Source: an uncultured Caulobacterales bacterium (GTDB lineage: Bacteria > Pseudomonadota > Alphaproteobacteria > Caulobacterales > Caulobacteraceae). From it: a DNA stretch of 63,939 nucleotides. How positions within the stretch are numbered: position 1 is the stretch's first letter; each line of letters begins with the position of its first letter. Below, one piece after another: positions 40,100 to 48,879 of the stretch. The position numbers and the translations under genes are program-made. The stretch spans positions 1 to 63,939 of the forward strand of contig CAIOHT010000038.1 of the NCBI GenBank assembly GCA_903858185.1, given 5' to 3'. The notes beneath the pieces were generated by a model, which saw nothing but the letters and a program-made list of their open reading frames with translations, made no database searches and was not told the origin of the DNA.

Positions 40100-41250
40100 C
40101 CAGCGGCGGCCTGACCCGTCCGGGCGAGCGCGATCGGCTGATCGTCAAGTTCGCCGAGATCGACTGGACCTTCTGCCTGATCCTCTGCCTGATCGCCGGG
40201 GCGGGCGGGATGATGATGTTCTCGGCCGCGCCGAACTCCTGGGAGCCCTGGGCCGCGCCGCACCTGATCCGCTTCGGGATCGCCTTCATCGTGATGATCG
40301 TGCTGGCGATGGTCGACCTGAGGCTCTGGTTCACCCTGGCCTACCCGATCTACGCCGTCGCCCTGTTCCTGCTCGTCTGCGTGGAATTCTTCGGGGACGC
40401 CGCCATGGGGGCACAACGCTGGCTGGAGATCGGTCCGCTGCGTTTCCAGCCGTCCGAGATCATGAAGATCGGCATCGTGCTGGCGCTGGCCCGGTTCTAT
40501 CACGGGGTTTCGGCGGACAGCGCGCGGTTCAGCTGGTGGCTCTTCGTGCCCCTGTTCCTCATCGGAGCCCCAACCCTGCTTGTGGCGCACCAGCCGGACC
40601 TGGGAACGGCCATCCTGATCGCCTCCACGGGCCTGGCGATCATGATCCTGGCCGGGCTGTCCTGGAAGGTCATCGGCGCGGGCATCGTGTCCGTGCTCGC
40701 GGCCATTCCGCCGTTCATTATCTTCGTCCTGCACGACTACCAGCGCAAACGGGTGATGACCTTCCTCGATCCCGAAAGTGACCCCTCCGGCTCCGGCTAC
40801 CACATCCTGCAGTCCAAGATCGCACTCGGCGCCGGCGGGCTGCTGGGCAAGGGCTACGGCCTGGGCAGCCAGAGCCAGCTCGATTTCCTGCCGGAAAAGC
40901 ACACCGACTTCATGTTCGCGACCCTGGCCGAGGAGTTCGGCTTCGCCGGATGCTTCTCGATCCTGTTCCTGTACGGCGCGATCATCTTCATGGCGCTACG
41001 CATCGCCTCGATCAGCCACAGCCATTTCGGCCGACTGTCGACGGCGGGCGTGACGGCCACTTTCGCCCTCTATGTGCTGATCAACGGCGCCATGGTCATG
41101 GGGCTGGCCCCTGTCGTGGGCGTTCCGATGCCGCTGCTGAGCTACGGCGGCACCGTCATGCTGACCGTCATGATCGGCTTTGGCCTCGTCCAGTCGGTCC
41201 GGGTGCACCGCTACTCCGAGGTCACGAGCGGGAGAGGCGCGCTGATGTAG
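40096..41250 (+). CDS. rodA: Peptidoglycan glycosyltransferase RodA
   Basis: SEDS-family polymerase that pairs with PBP2. The 384-residue protein has ten membrane segments and the family signatures GAQRWLEIGPLRFQPSE and GKGYGLGSQSQLDFLPEKHT, with the catalytic aspartate in the D-F-L-P-E-K-H-T-D-F loop. Start is ATG at 40096, overlapping mrdA by ATGA. Last gene of the elongasome operon. Confidence 0.96.
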   Translation: MTSGGLTRPGERDRLIVKFAEIDWTFCLILCLIAGAGGMMMFSAAPNSWEPWAAPHLIRFGIAFIVMIVLAMVDLRLWFTLAYPIYAVALFLLVCVEFFGDAAMGAQRWLEIGPLRFQPSEIMKIGIVLALARFYHGVSADSARFSWWLFVPLFLIGAPTLLVAHQPDLGTAILIASTGLAIMILAGLSWKVIGAGIVSVLAAIPPFIIFVLHDYQRKRVMTFLDPESDPSGSGYHILQSKIALGAGGLLGKGYGLGSQSQLDFLPEKHTDFMFATLAEEFGFAGCFSILFLYGAIIFMALRIASISHSHFGRLSTAGVTATFALYVLINGAMVMGLAPVVGVPMPLLSYGGTVMLTVMIGFGLVQSVRVHRYSEVTSGRGALM

Positions 41251-41314
41251 TCGCCTTTCCGGGTGACAGGGCGCGCAAATTGGAACAGGAGTGGTGGCGA
41301 AACAGGAGTTCGCC

Positions 41315-41878
41315 ATGTCCCTCGTCCTTCAGACCATCATCTGCAGCACCCGCCCTGGCCGCGTCGGTCCGACCATCGCGCGCTGGTTCCATGAAGCCGC
41401 GCAGGCGCATGGCCAGTTCGACGCCCGGCTCGTGGACATCGCCGACTTCAATCTGCCGATCTACGACGAGCCGAAGCATCCGATGATGCAGAGCTATGAG
41501 CACGACCACACGAAGGCCTGGAGCGCGAGCGTCGCGCAGGCCGACGCCTTCGTCTTCGTCACCCCGGAGTACAACTACGGCCCGCCGCCGGCGCTGGTGA
41601 ACGCGCTGAACTACCTCTACCGCGAATGGAACTACAAGCCGGCCAGCTTCGTCAGCTACGGCGGCGTGTCCGGCGGCCTCCGCGCCGTGCAGATGGAAAA
41701 GCAGATCCTGACGACGCTGAAGATCATGCCGATCCCGGAGCAGGTGGTGGTCCAGATGCCGGGTCAGCAGATCGACGACGGCGTGTTCAAGGGCAACCCG
41801 ATGCAGGACCAGTCGGTCGGCAATGCGCTGAACGAATTGCACCGGTGGGCGGGGGCCCTGAAGCCGCTTCGGGGCTGA
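41315..41878 (+). CDS. NADPH-dependent FMN reductase-like oxidoreductase
   Basis: A 187-residue flavodoxin-fold protein with the FMN motif CSTRPGRVGPTIARWF and the second loop TPEYNYGPPPALVNALNYLY plus SYGGVSGGLRAVQ. This fits the NADPH-dependent FMN reductase / quinone reductase family. ATG at 41315 is supported by AGGAG upstream; an in-frame GTG 24 bases earlier is less likely. It converges on the histidine kinase with an 8-base gap. Confidence 0.88.
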   Translation: MSLVLQTIICSTRPGRVGPTIARWFHEAAQAHGQFDARLVDIADFNLPIYDEPKHPMMQSYEHDHTKAWSASVAQADAFVFVTPEYNYGPPPALVNALNYLYREWNYKPASFVSYGGVSGGLRAVQMEKQILTTLKIMPIPEQVVVQMPGQQIDDGVFKGNPMQDQSVGNALNELHRWAGALKPLRG

Positions 41879-41886
41879 CCCCGTCG

Positions 41887-44229
41887 TCAGGCCGCCGGCA
41901 GGGGCTTGAGATCGTCGAGATACCGGTCGAGCTCCGTCGCCCAGCCACGCGTCGCCTTGATGTCGGAGTCCTCGGCGGCCAGTTCCAGACCCGCGCCGAT
42001 ATCGGTGATGTGCTGGAAGCCGAACGCGCCGCCTGATCCCCGCAGGTTATGCCCAAGCACCGTCGCGGCCGAAAAGTCCGCGCGGTCGAGGGCATCACGA
42101 ATGTCGACCACGTTCTGGCGACAGCTCTCCAGATAGGCCGGCACGCGCGCCGCGATGCGCGGTCCGGGCGGCTGCGACAGGGCCTCGGCCTTGACCCGCC
42201 GGGCCAGCACCGCCTGCGCCACGGAGGAGAAGTCGACGATCGCCTGTAACAGGGCCTCCTGTTTGATCGGCTTGGTCAGGTAGGCGGTGCAGCCTGCCGC
42301 CAGGCAGGTTTCCCGGTCGCCCTTCAGCGCCGAAGCGGTCAGGGCGATGATCGGCGTCGGGGTCAGATCATTGGCCTTTTCCCAGGCCCGGATCGCGCGC
42401 GTCGCTGACAAACCGTCCATCACCGGCATCTGCCGGTCCATCAGGATCAGGTCGTAGTCGCCTGTTCTGAACATTTCGAAGGCGGCCTTGCCGGTCTCCG
42501 CGACGTTGATCCGGTAGGGGGTTTCCTCGAGATAGGCGAGGGCGATGGTCCGGTTGTCGGGCGAATCCTCGGCCATCAGGATTCGCAGTCGGGGCATGGC
42601 CACGGCCGGTCCGGCGCCGACCGGGGCACTGATCGCTCGGGCGCTGGCCGCGCAAACCTCGAACGGCACCGAGAAGCTGAACACGCTGCCCTTGCCGACG
42701 ATGCTGGTCACGCTGATGCGGCCGCCCATCAGCTCGACCAGCCGCTTCGAGATCGTCAGGCCAAGGCCCGACCCGCCGAAGCGGCGGGTCGTGGACGAGT
42801 CCGCCTGGGTGAACCGTTCGAAGATCCGCGCGAGCTTGTTGCCGGCAACACCTATTCCGGTGTCGGTCACCCGGAACCGCAAGGCGGTGGGCACCGCCAG
42901 GTCCGGATCAGGGTGGACGGTGAGCGAGACCGTGCCGGTCTCCGTGAACTTGATCGCGTTGCCGAGCAGGTTCAGCAGAACCTGACGCAGCCGCGTCGGG
43001 TCGCCCAGCAGGTCGTTGCTGACGCCTGGCGCGATCTCGCAGGTCAGGGTCAGGCCCTTCTCCTGGGCGCGGCCCGCGACCATCTCCATGACCTTGTCCA
43101 GGTGATCGCCCAGCGCGAAGCCTGTCTGCTCCAGATCGAGCTGCGACGCCTCGACCTTCGACAGGTCGAGGATGTCGTTGATCAGGTTGAGCAGGTTGTC
43201 GCCGGACCGGCGGAAGATCTGGACGAAGTTGGCCTGCTCTGGCGTGAGGCTGGTTTTTGCCAGCAGATCGGCAATGCCCATGATGGCGTTCATCGGCGTG
43301 CGGATTTCATGGCTCATGCTGGCCAGGAAGTCGGACTTGGTGCGGCTGGCGCTCTCGGCATCGGCCTTGGCCTGCTGCAGTTCGGCCTCGACCCGCTTGC
43401 GCTCGGTCACATCGCGCGCGGCGGCGAACACCCCCTGCAGGGTGCGGCTGCGGTCGTAGAAGGTGGTAGCGTTGTAGGAGACAACGGTCTGCTTGCCGTC
43501 GCGGGCGCGGGCGGTCAGCTCATAGTCGGTCACCGACTTCTCGCTGAGCACCCGATTGATCGCGGCCTCGGCGCGCGCCGGATCGGTGAAGCAGTCCTTG
43601 AAAGGCGCGCCGATGAGCTCGTCGCGGGTACAGCCCGTGAGGGCCTCCATCTGCTTGTTGACGTCGGTGATGATGCCCGACGGGTCGGTGGTCATAAGGG
43701 CGTCGATGTTCGATTCGATCAGCGACCGGGTGTAGAACTGCTGGTCACGCAGGCGCTGGTCTGACTTCTTCTTCTCTTCCTCGACCAGCTTGCGGGCGGT
43801 GTTGTCGGTGCCGATCAGCAGATAGCCGATGATCACGCCGTTCGCGTCGCGCAGCGCCGTGACGGACACCATGGCCGGCAGCCGCGTGCCGTCCTTGCGG
43901 ATGTAGGTCAGCTCGTAGATGTCCTCGATGCCGCGCGACGCCTTGAACACCAGCGCGTCGAAGCCGGGCGTGATGGACGTGGCCAGTTCCGCGCTCAGCG
44001 TCCTGGCACGAGCGATCAGCTCCTGGGGATCGGAAATGTCGGCCGGCGTGATCGAGTTGATCACCTCGCCCGCCGTGTAGCCCAGCATCCGTTCGGCGCC
44101 GACATTGAAGATCTGGATGACCCCGCGGGCGTCCGTCGCAATGCTGGAGAAGTTGGCGCTGTTGAAGATGGCGCTCTGCAGCGCGCCCGCCTTGACGATC
44201 GATTCCTCGGTCTGTCCGCCAACGGTCAA
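41887..44229 (-). CDS. Hybrid histidine kinase: PAS-PAS-HisKA-HATPase-REC-Hpt
   Basis: A 780-residue cytoplasmic sensor kinase. Two PAS domains (about 18-145 and 165-280), HisKA with H307 in SHEIRTPMNAI, the ATP site with DTGIGV and GSGLGLTISKRL, a receiver with D598 in LILMDRQMPVMDG, and a C-terminal Hpt with H727 in LGHNLRGSGG. No membrane segments, so it senses an internal signal. Start is TTG at 44229; no ATG or GTG in frame fits before the first PAS domain. A separate single-domain response regulator lies just upstream on the same strand and is a likely phosphate partner. Confidence 0.93.
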   Translation of the reverse strand: MTVGGQTEESIVKAGALQSAIFNSANFSSIATDARGVIQIFNVGAERMLGYTAGEVINSITPADISDPQELIARARTLSAELATSITPGFDALVFKASRGIEDIYELTYIRKDGTRLPAMVSVTALRDANGVIIGYLLIGTDNTARKLVEEEKKKSDQRLRDQQFYTRSLIESNIDALMTTDPSGIITDVNKQMEALTGCTRDELIGAPFKDCFTDPARAEAAINRVLSEKSVTDYELTARARDGKQTVVSYNATTFYDRSRTLQGVFAAARDVTERKRVEAELQQAKADAESASRTKSDFLASMSHEIRTPMNAIMGIADLLAKTSLTPEQANFVQIFRRSGDNLLNLINDILDLSKVEASQLDLEQTGFALGDHLDKVMEMVAGRAQEKGLTLTCEIAPGVSNDLLGDPTRLRQVLLNLLGNAIKFTETGTVSLTVHPDPDLAVPTALRFRVTDTGIGVAGNKLARIFERFTQADSSTTRRFGGSGLGLTISKRLVELMGGRISVTSIVGKGSVFSFSVPFEVCAASARAISAPVGAGPAVAMPRLRILMAEDSPDNRTIALAYLEETPYRINVAETGKAAFEMFRTGDYDLILMDRQMPVMDGLSATRAIRAWEKANDLTPTPIIALTASALKGDRETCLAAGCTAYLTKPIKQEALLQAIVDFSSVAQAVLARRVKAEALSQPPGPRIAARVPAYLESCRQNVVDIRDALDRADFSAATVLGHNLRGSGGAFGFQHITDIGAGLELAAEDSDIKATRGWATELDRYLDDLKPLPAA

Positions 44230-44347
44230 GGTCGCGGCGGGTCCGGGCAGGGGCTCCGTGGAGGAAGCAGCCGGTGAGTTGGTGATCGGGTTTCCTGACT
44301 CGGAGACATGAGCTCCGGTGCGAGACCGGAGTGTACACCCATGGAGA

Positions 44348-44710
44348 TTAGTGGAGCAGCAATTCCATCGACTGTTCCAGTTGCGCCGTCGTGTACGGCT
44401 TCTGGATGAAGCTGCCGCCCTTGATGAACCGGGCGGTCATGTCAGGGTAGAGCGGCGTGCCGGACGTGTAGAGGACGCGCAGCGCCGGCCTCATGCCGAC
44501 CGCGCGGTTGGCGATCTCGTATCCGCCGTGCGCCAGGGCGTGCAGGCGTATGTCTACGAACAGGGCGTCGATGTGCAGCAGGCCGTCAAGGTGATCCAGC
44601 GCGCTGGCCAGATCGTCGGCCAACAGGGTCGCGTGACCCAGATCACCGATCGTCCGTTCGGCCACCTGCCGGATGAAGGGTTCGTCTTCGACGATGAGGA
44701 TCACGGCCAT
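44348..44710 (-). CDS. Single-domain response regulator
   Basis: A 120-residue receiver domain: acidic residues in ILIVEDEPF, phosphoacceptor D53 in LFVDIRLH, T/S at LYTSGT and K in FIQKPYTTAQL. No output domain. The pattern resembles receivers that work with HWE-type or hybrid kinases, or stress pathways. ATG at 44710 (MAVILIVEDE) is preferred over an in-frame start eight codons earlier. A degenerate general-stress promoter lies upstream. Confidence 0.85.
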   Translation of the reverse strand: MAVILIVEDEPFIRQVAERTIGDLGHATLLADDLASALDHLDGLLHIDALFVDIRLHALAHGGYEIANRAVGMRPALRVLYTSGTPLYPDMTARFIKGGSFIQKPYTTAQLEQSMELLLH

Positions 44711-44790
44711 CGCGGGCCAATCGGCGCCGGGCAATACATGTCGTCAATCCCCCCGGGGGCGCCGATGTGAGGGTCCCTGGCTCGCACTTT

Positions 44791-44815
44791 AATGCGTCGT
44801 AGCGGGATTGGTTCC
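44791..44815 (-). promoter_or_regulatory. Degenerate general-stress promoter candidate
   Basis: On the minus strand GGAAC (complement of 44811-44815), 16 bases, CATT (complement of 44791-44794): one mismatch to GGAAC-N16-CGTT. It is about 80 bases before the response regulator start. Weak evidence. Confidence 0.22.
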
Positions 44816-44855
44816 GCGAAAGGCATCGAATTGTCGGAACGTCCGCAGGCCGGGT

Positions 44856-45851
44856 CTAACGCGGGCGCGCCGCCTCGTCCGTGGCACGGATCAGCGCATC
44901 GATGACACCCGGTTCGGTGGACGCGTGGCCCGCGTCCCAGATGATGTCGAAGCGGCTTTCGGGCCAGGCCTTGTGCAGGGCCCAGGCGCTTTCCAGCGGC
45001 GTCACCACGTCGAACCGGCCCTGAACGATCCAGCCCGGGATCTTGCGGATCTTCTCGACCTGTTTCAGCAGCCAGCCGTCCTCTGGGAAGAAGCCGCGGT
45101 TGGCGAAGAAGTGGCACTCGATGCGGGCGAAGGCGATGGCGAAGTCGACCTCGTTGAACTTCGGTGGCCGGGCCTCCGGGCCGCGGATCGAGATGGTGTC
45201 GCCTTCCCACTGGCTCCAGGCGGCGGCCGCCTCGGCCTGGACCTTGCGGTCAGAGTGGACCAGCCGCTTGTGGTAGGCGGCGATCATGTCGTTCCGCTCG
45301 CCCTTCGGGATGGGGCCGACGAAACGCTCCCAGGCATCCGGGAACAGGAAGGATGCCCCGTCCTGGTAGAACCATTTCAGCTCGCGTTGCGTGAGCAGGA
45401 ATACCCCGCGCAGGACCAGCCCTTCGACCCGGTCGGGGTGCATCACCGCGTAGGCCAGGGCGAGGGTCGAGCCCCATGAGCCGCCGAACACGGTCCATTT
45501 CTCGACGCCCAGATGAACCCTCAGCCGTTCGATGTCCTCGATCAGCGACCAGGTGGTGTTGTCCTCGAGGCTGGCGTTCGGCCGGCTCTTGCCGCAGCCG
45601 CGCTGGTCGAACAGCGCCACCCGCCATTTCGCCGGGTCGAAGAACCGCCGCATGGTCGGGTTGATCGCCCCGCCCGGGCCGCCGTGCAGCACGATGGCGG
45701 CCTTGCCCTTCGGGTTGCCGCACTCTTCGTAATAGAGCTCGTGCGGACCGCCGGTCTGCAGCCAGCCGAAACTGTAGGCGTCGACCTCGGGGTACAGGCT
45801 CCGGCGTGAGCTGGAGTGTCCGGGGGCGGGCGGCGACGCTGAGCGATCCAT
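44856..45851 (-). CDS. pip: Proline iminopeptidase (alpha/beta hydrolase)
   Basis: Removes N-terminal proline from peptides. The 331-residue product has LHGGPGG (oxyanion hole), FDQRGCGKS, the nucleophile S125 in GGSWGS, QGRFDVVTP (acid) and the late histidine in WDAGHAS. The length and RG-x-x-S pattern fit the family. Start is ATG at 45851. It is separated from the next minus-strand gene by a palindromic repeat pair. Confidence 0.93.
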   Translation of the reverse strand: MDRSASPPAPGHSSSRRSLYPEVDAYSFGWLQTGGPHELYYEECGNPKGKAAIVLHGGPGGAINPTMRRFFDPAKWRVALFDQRGCGKSRPNASLEDNTTWSLIEDIERLRVHLGVEKWTVFGGSWGSTLALAYAVMHPDRVEGLVLRGVFLLTQRELKWFYQDGASFLFPDAWERFVGPIPKGERNDMIAAYHKRLVHSDRKVQAEAAAAWSQWEGDTISIRGPEARPPKFNEVDFAIAFARIECHFFANRGFFPEDGWLLKQVEKIRKIPGWIVQGRFDVVTPLESAWALHKAWPESRFDIIWDAGHASTEPGVIDALIRATDEAARPR

Positions 45852-45902
45852 GACGCGGTTCTAGCGCTCCCGTGAGGCCCGGGCCAATTACAAACGGGAG
45901 AA

Positions 45903-45979
45903 GGGGACATGTACCGAAGGTACGTGTCCCCCAATCGAGCTGCGGGTTTAGGGGACACGTACCTGCGGTACATGTCCCC
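45903..45979. repeat. Inverted pair of 29-base palindromes (REP/BIME-like)
   Basis: Left copy 45903-45931 reads GGGGACATGTACC, three bases, GGTACGTGTCCCC. Right copy 45951-45979 is its near-perfect reverse complement. Each copy is itself an almost perfect stem (one G-T type mismatch). A head-to-head pair of short palindromes between genes is the arrangement of REP/BIME elements, which are mobilised by Y1 (RAYT) transposases. The right copy ends at the stop codon of the epoxide hydrolase gene. Confidence 0.75.
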
Positions 45980-46983
45980 TATTTCGGGAAGCGCCGGTCC
46001 AGCCAGTCGAGGATCAGGCGGTTCACCTGCTCTGGCTCCTCCTGCTGGGTCCAGTGTCCGGAGCCGAGCACCAGCTGCTTTTCGAGGTCCGGGATCAGAT
46101 TTTCCATGCCGTCGGCGGCGGAGGGCGGCAGGACCGCGTCCTTCTCGGCCATGATCATCAGGCTGGGCTGGCGCACGCGATGCTCCAGTCCTTCCGAGGC
46201 ATGCCAGTTGCGGGTGAAGTTGCGATACCAGTTTATGCCGCCGGTGAAGCCCGTGCGCTCGTAGGTCTCCACCAGCGCCTCGAACTCGGCCTCGGTCATC
46301 AGGGTCTCGCGCGGATCGACGGACGGGTCGTAGGCCTCCAGCATGTCGACGATGGCGAAGGCGCTCGGGTCGCCCGGCTTGCGCTCGGTGGCGAAGCCGG
46401 CGCTCGGGGCGGCCGGCATGTCCATCGGCCGCTTCATGAAGAAGTTCATCGCCTTGCGGACGTTGGCGTTGAGCACCGCGTCCGCCTCGCCCGGCGTCTG
46501 GAAGTGGACGATGTACATCCGCTCCCCGAGGCGGGCGCGCATGATCGCGATCGGGTCGACCGGAGCTCGCTCGTTGAAAGGCGTGTTCAGGCCGATCACG
46601 CCGGCGACGCGGTCCGGATGGCGGATGGCCATGTACCAGACGACGAAGCCGCCCCAGTCATGGCCGACGAAGATGGCTTTCTTGATGCCCTTGGCGTCCA
46701 GCAGGGCCACAAGGTCGGCGCACAGGTTCTCGAGGGCGTAGCTCTCGACCTCGGCGGGCGCATCGGTCAGGCCGTAGCCCCGCTGGTCCGGCGCGATCAC
46801 CCAGCGGCCGGCTTCCGACAGCGCCTTGATCTGGTGGCGCCAGGAAAAGGCCAGTTCAGGCCAGCCGTGACAGAACACCAGCGGCACGCCTTCGCCCTGC
46901 GGCCCGGCTTCGTAATAGGCCATGCGGATACCGTTGACGTCGGCGTACTGCACGGGCGGCATCATGGCGGTGATCGCGGACAT
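45979..46983 (-). CDS. Epoxide hydrolase-type alpha/beta hydrolase
   Basis: A 334-residue enzyme with the HGWP oxyanion motif (39-42), the nucleophile D109 in GHDWGG, and the catalytic H310 in GSGHWTQQEEP. An aspartate nucleophile with HGxP is diagnostic for soluble epoxide hydrolases or haloalkane dehalogenases; HGWP favours epoxide hydrolase. Start is ATG at 46983 with AGGGA upstream. Divergent from the transporter gene at 47113. Confidence 0.88.
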   Translation of the reverse strand: MSAITAMMPPVQYADVNGIRMAYYEAGPQGEGVPLVFCHGWPELAFSWRHQIKALSEAGRWVIAPDQRGYGLTDAPAEVESYALENLCADLVALLDAKGIKKAIFVGHDWGGFVVWYMAIRHPDRVAGVIGLNTPFNERAPVDPIAIMRARLGERMYIVHFQTPGEADAVLNANVRKAMNFFMKRPMDMPAAPSAGFATERKPGDPSAFAIVDMLEAYDPSVDPRETLMTEAEFEALVETYERTGFTGGINWYRNFTRNWHASEGLEHRVRQPSLMIMAEKDAVLPPSAADGMENLIPDLEKQLVLGSGHWTQQEEPEQVNRLILDWLDRRFPK

Positions 46984-47112
46984 CTGGCGTTTCCCTGGGT
47001 GTTTTTTCCAGCCTGACCGCGCGTCGTTGCGTAAGGCAAGGGCCTCTTCAACCCTCCCCACGATGTGCGGAGGATTGAGCAAACGCGTTTCCACCCCTAA
47101 ACACGCCCCACC

Positions 47113-48333
47113 TTGCGCCAGTCCTCCCCCACCCCAGAGACGCCGCCCGCCACGCCCTGGGGACTTGTAATCCTGCTGGGCGCGTTGACGGCATTCGCCC
47201 CGATGTCGATCGACATGTACCTGGGCGCACTGCCGGACATCCGGGAGTCGATGGCGACGACGCCGGAAGCGACCCAGCTGACCCTGTCGACGTTCCTGCT
47301 GGGCATGGCCATTGGCCAGTTCCTGTACGGCCCCGCCTCGGACCACTTCGGGCGTCGAACACCGATCCTCGTGGGGATCGCCGTCTATGTCGCGGCGTCG
47401 GTCTGGTGCGCGCTGACGACCTCCATCGAGGGGCTGCAGCTGGCGCGGTTCGTCCAGGCGCTCGGCGGCTGCGCCGGCGCGGTCGTTGCGCGGGCGGTGG
47501 TCCGCGACCAGTTCGGCCACACCGAGACCGCCCGGGTCCTGTCGCTCCTGACCCTGGTCATGGGAATTGCGCCGATCGTCGCCCCGGCGCTGGGCAGCTG
47601 GGTGCTGCTGGTGGCGGACTGGCGGATGATCTTCTGGTCGCTGGCCCTGTTCGGCCTGGCCTGCGGAATCGCAGTCTTCCTGCGGCTCAAGGAGTCCCGC
47701 TCCGACGAAACGGCGGCGCAGGCGCGATCCGAAAACCCGCTGCAGGCGTTCGGCGCGCTTTTGAGGGAACGCAGGCTGCTCGGCTACGCCCTCGGCGGGG
47801 CGCTGAACGGGGCGGTGCTGTTCACCTACATCTCCAGCTCGTCGGAGCTGGTGATCAGTATCTATGGCTACTCGCCCCAGGCGTTCGGCTGGATCTTCGG
47901 TCTTAACGCGGTGGGGGTGATCGGGGCGAGCCAGGTCAACCGGATGCTGCTGCGTCGCCAGTCGCCGGACGATGTGTTGCGTCGGGCGAGCCTGGCGGCG
48001 ATCGGCTTCGGCCTGTTGCTGGTCTTCGCCGCCACGACCGGCATCGGCGGCCAGTGGACCGTGCTGCCACTGCTGTTCTGCTGCCTGGCCAGTTACGGCC
48101 TGATGGCCGGCAACACCATGGCCGGCGCCCTGAGCGTCGATCCGCGCCGGGCAGGGTCGATCTCGGCGCTGATGGGCGGACTGTCGTTCGGGGCCGGCGC
48201 ACTGGCGTCCTGGGCGGGCGGCGCGCTGCATGACGGAACGGCGGTTCCGATGGCCGGGGTGATGCTGGCCTGCCTGCTGGGATCGTCGGCGGCCTTGTGG
48301 TTCCTCGCCCTGCCGAAAAAAGGCCCGCTCTAG
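47113..48333 (+). CDS. Bcr/CflA-type MFS drug efflux transporter
   Basis: A 406-residue protein with twelve membrane segments and the signatures APMSIDMYLGALPDI, then GQFLYGPASDHFGRRTPIL (motif A) and RFVQALGGCAGAVVARAVVRD (motif C region). This is typical of the Bcr/CflA subfamily that exports bicyclomycin, chloramphenicol or sulfonamides. Start is TTG at 47113; no ATG fits before the first helix. The divergent epoxide hydrolase may share its promoter region. Confidence 0.88.
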   Translation: MRQSSPTPETPPATPWGLVILLGALTAFAPMSIDMYLGALPDIRESMATTPEATQLTLSTFLLGMAIGQFLYGPASDHFGRRTPILVGIAVYVAASVWCALTTSIEGLQLARFVQALGGCAGAVVARAVVRDQFGHTETARVLSLLTLVMGIAPIVAPALGSWVLLVADWRMIFWSLALFGLACGIAVFLRLKESRSDETAAQARSENPLQAFGALLRERRLLGYALGGALNGAVLFTYISSSSELVISIYGYSPQAFGWIFGLNAVGVIGASQVNRMLLRRQSPDDVLRRASLAAIGFGLLLVFAATTGIGGQWTVLPLLFCCLASYGLMAGNTMAGALSVDPRRAGSISALMGGLSFGAGALASWAGGALHDGTAVPMAGVMLACLLGSSAALWFLALPKKGPL

Positions 48334-48348
48334 GACCTGCTACGCGAG

Positions 48349-48379
48349 CGTCATGGCCCGACTTGTTCGGGCCATGACG
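48349..48379. repeat. 13-base perfect hairpin between convergent genes
   Basis: CGTCATGGCCCGA (48349-48361), loop CTTGT, TCGGGCCATGACG (48367-48379). It lies between two convergent genes and can act as a bidirectional terminator, though no T-run follows on either side. The ACTTGT loop is shared with the 31-base inverted repeat at 16437-16563, so it is probably a member of the same dispersed family. Confidence 0.7.
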
Positions 48380-48392
48380 GGGGGTGGAGCCG

Positions 48393-48770
48393 TTATCCCC
48401 GATCCACGTCCCGCGCCGCCCAGGCGAGGATCGCCCAGCCGGTCAGGAAGCAGAGGCCGCCCAGCGGCGTGATCGCGCCGAACCAGCGTGGTGCGCCGAG
48501 GGCCATCGCGTACAGCGAACCCGAGAACAGCACCGTCCCGCCGAGAAAGAAGGCCGGTGCGAACCTGGCCCGCTTCGCGCCGATGTTCATCAGGGTCGCG
48601 CAGGCGAATGTCGCCATCGTATGCATGAACTGGTAGCTCGCGCCGGTCTTGAGCCAGTCCTTCGCGACGGGGTCTGACACGGCGTGCGCGGCAAAGGCGC
48701 CGATGGCCACGGCAAGGAATCCGCTCGTCGCGGCGAGGGTCATCCAGGTGCGCCTCGTCCAGCTTTTCAC
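48393..48770 (-). CDS. DUF423 family membrane protein
   Basis: A 125-residue protein with four hydrophobic segments and the family pattern GAFAAHAVSD ... ASYQFMHTMATFACATLM ... FFLGGTVLFSGSLYAMAL ... PLGGLCFLTGW. The function of DUF423 is unknown. Start is ATG at 48770. Confidence 0.9.
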   Translation of the reverse strand: MKSWTRRTWMTLAATSGFLAVAIGAFAAHAVSDPVAKDWLKTGASYQFMHTMATFACATLMNIGAKRARFAPAFFLGGTVLFSGSLYAMALGAPRWFGAITPLGGLCFLTGWAILAWAARDVDRG

Positions 48771-48879
48771 GCCTTACCCTCCGTCACGGTTGCCTAGTCA
48801 GGTTGTCATCGTTCACTTTGGGGGCTGTAGGCCCGAAACGCTCGTCTGAGAAGCGTCGGCCGTTTGGAGGAGCAAGGCC

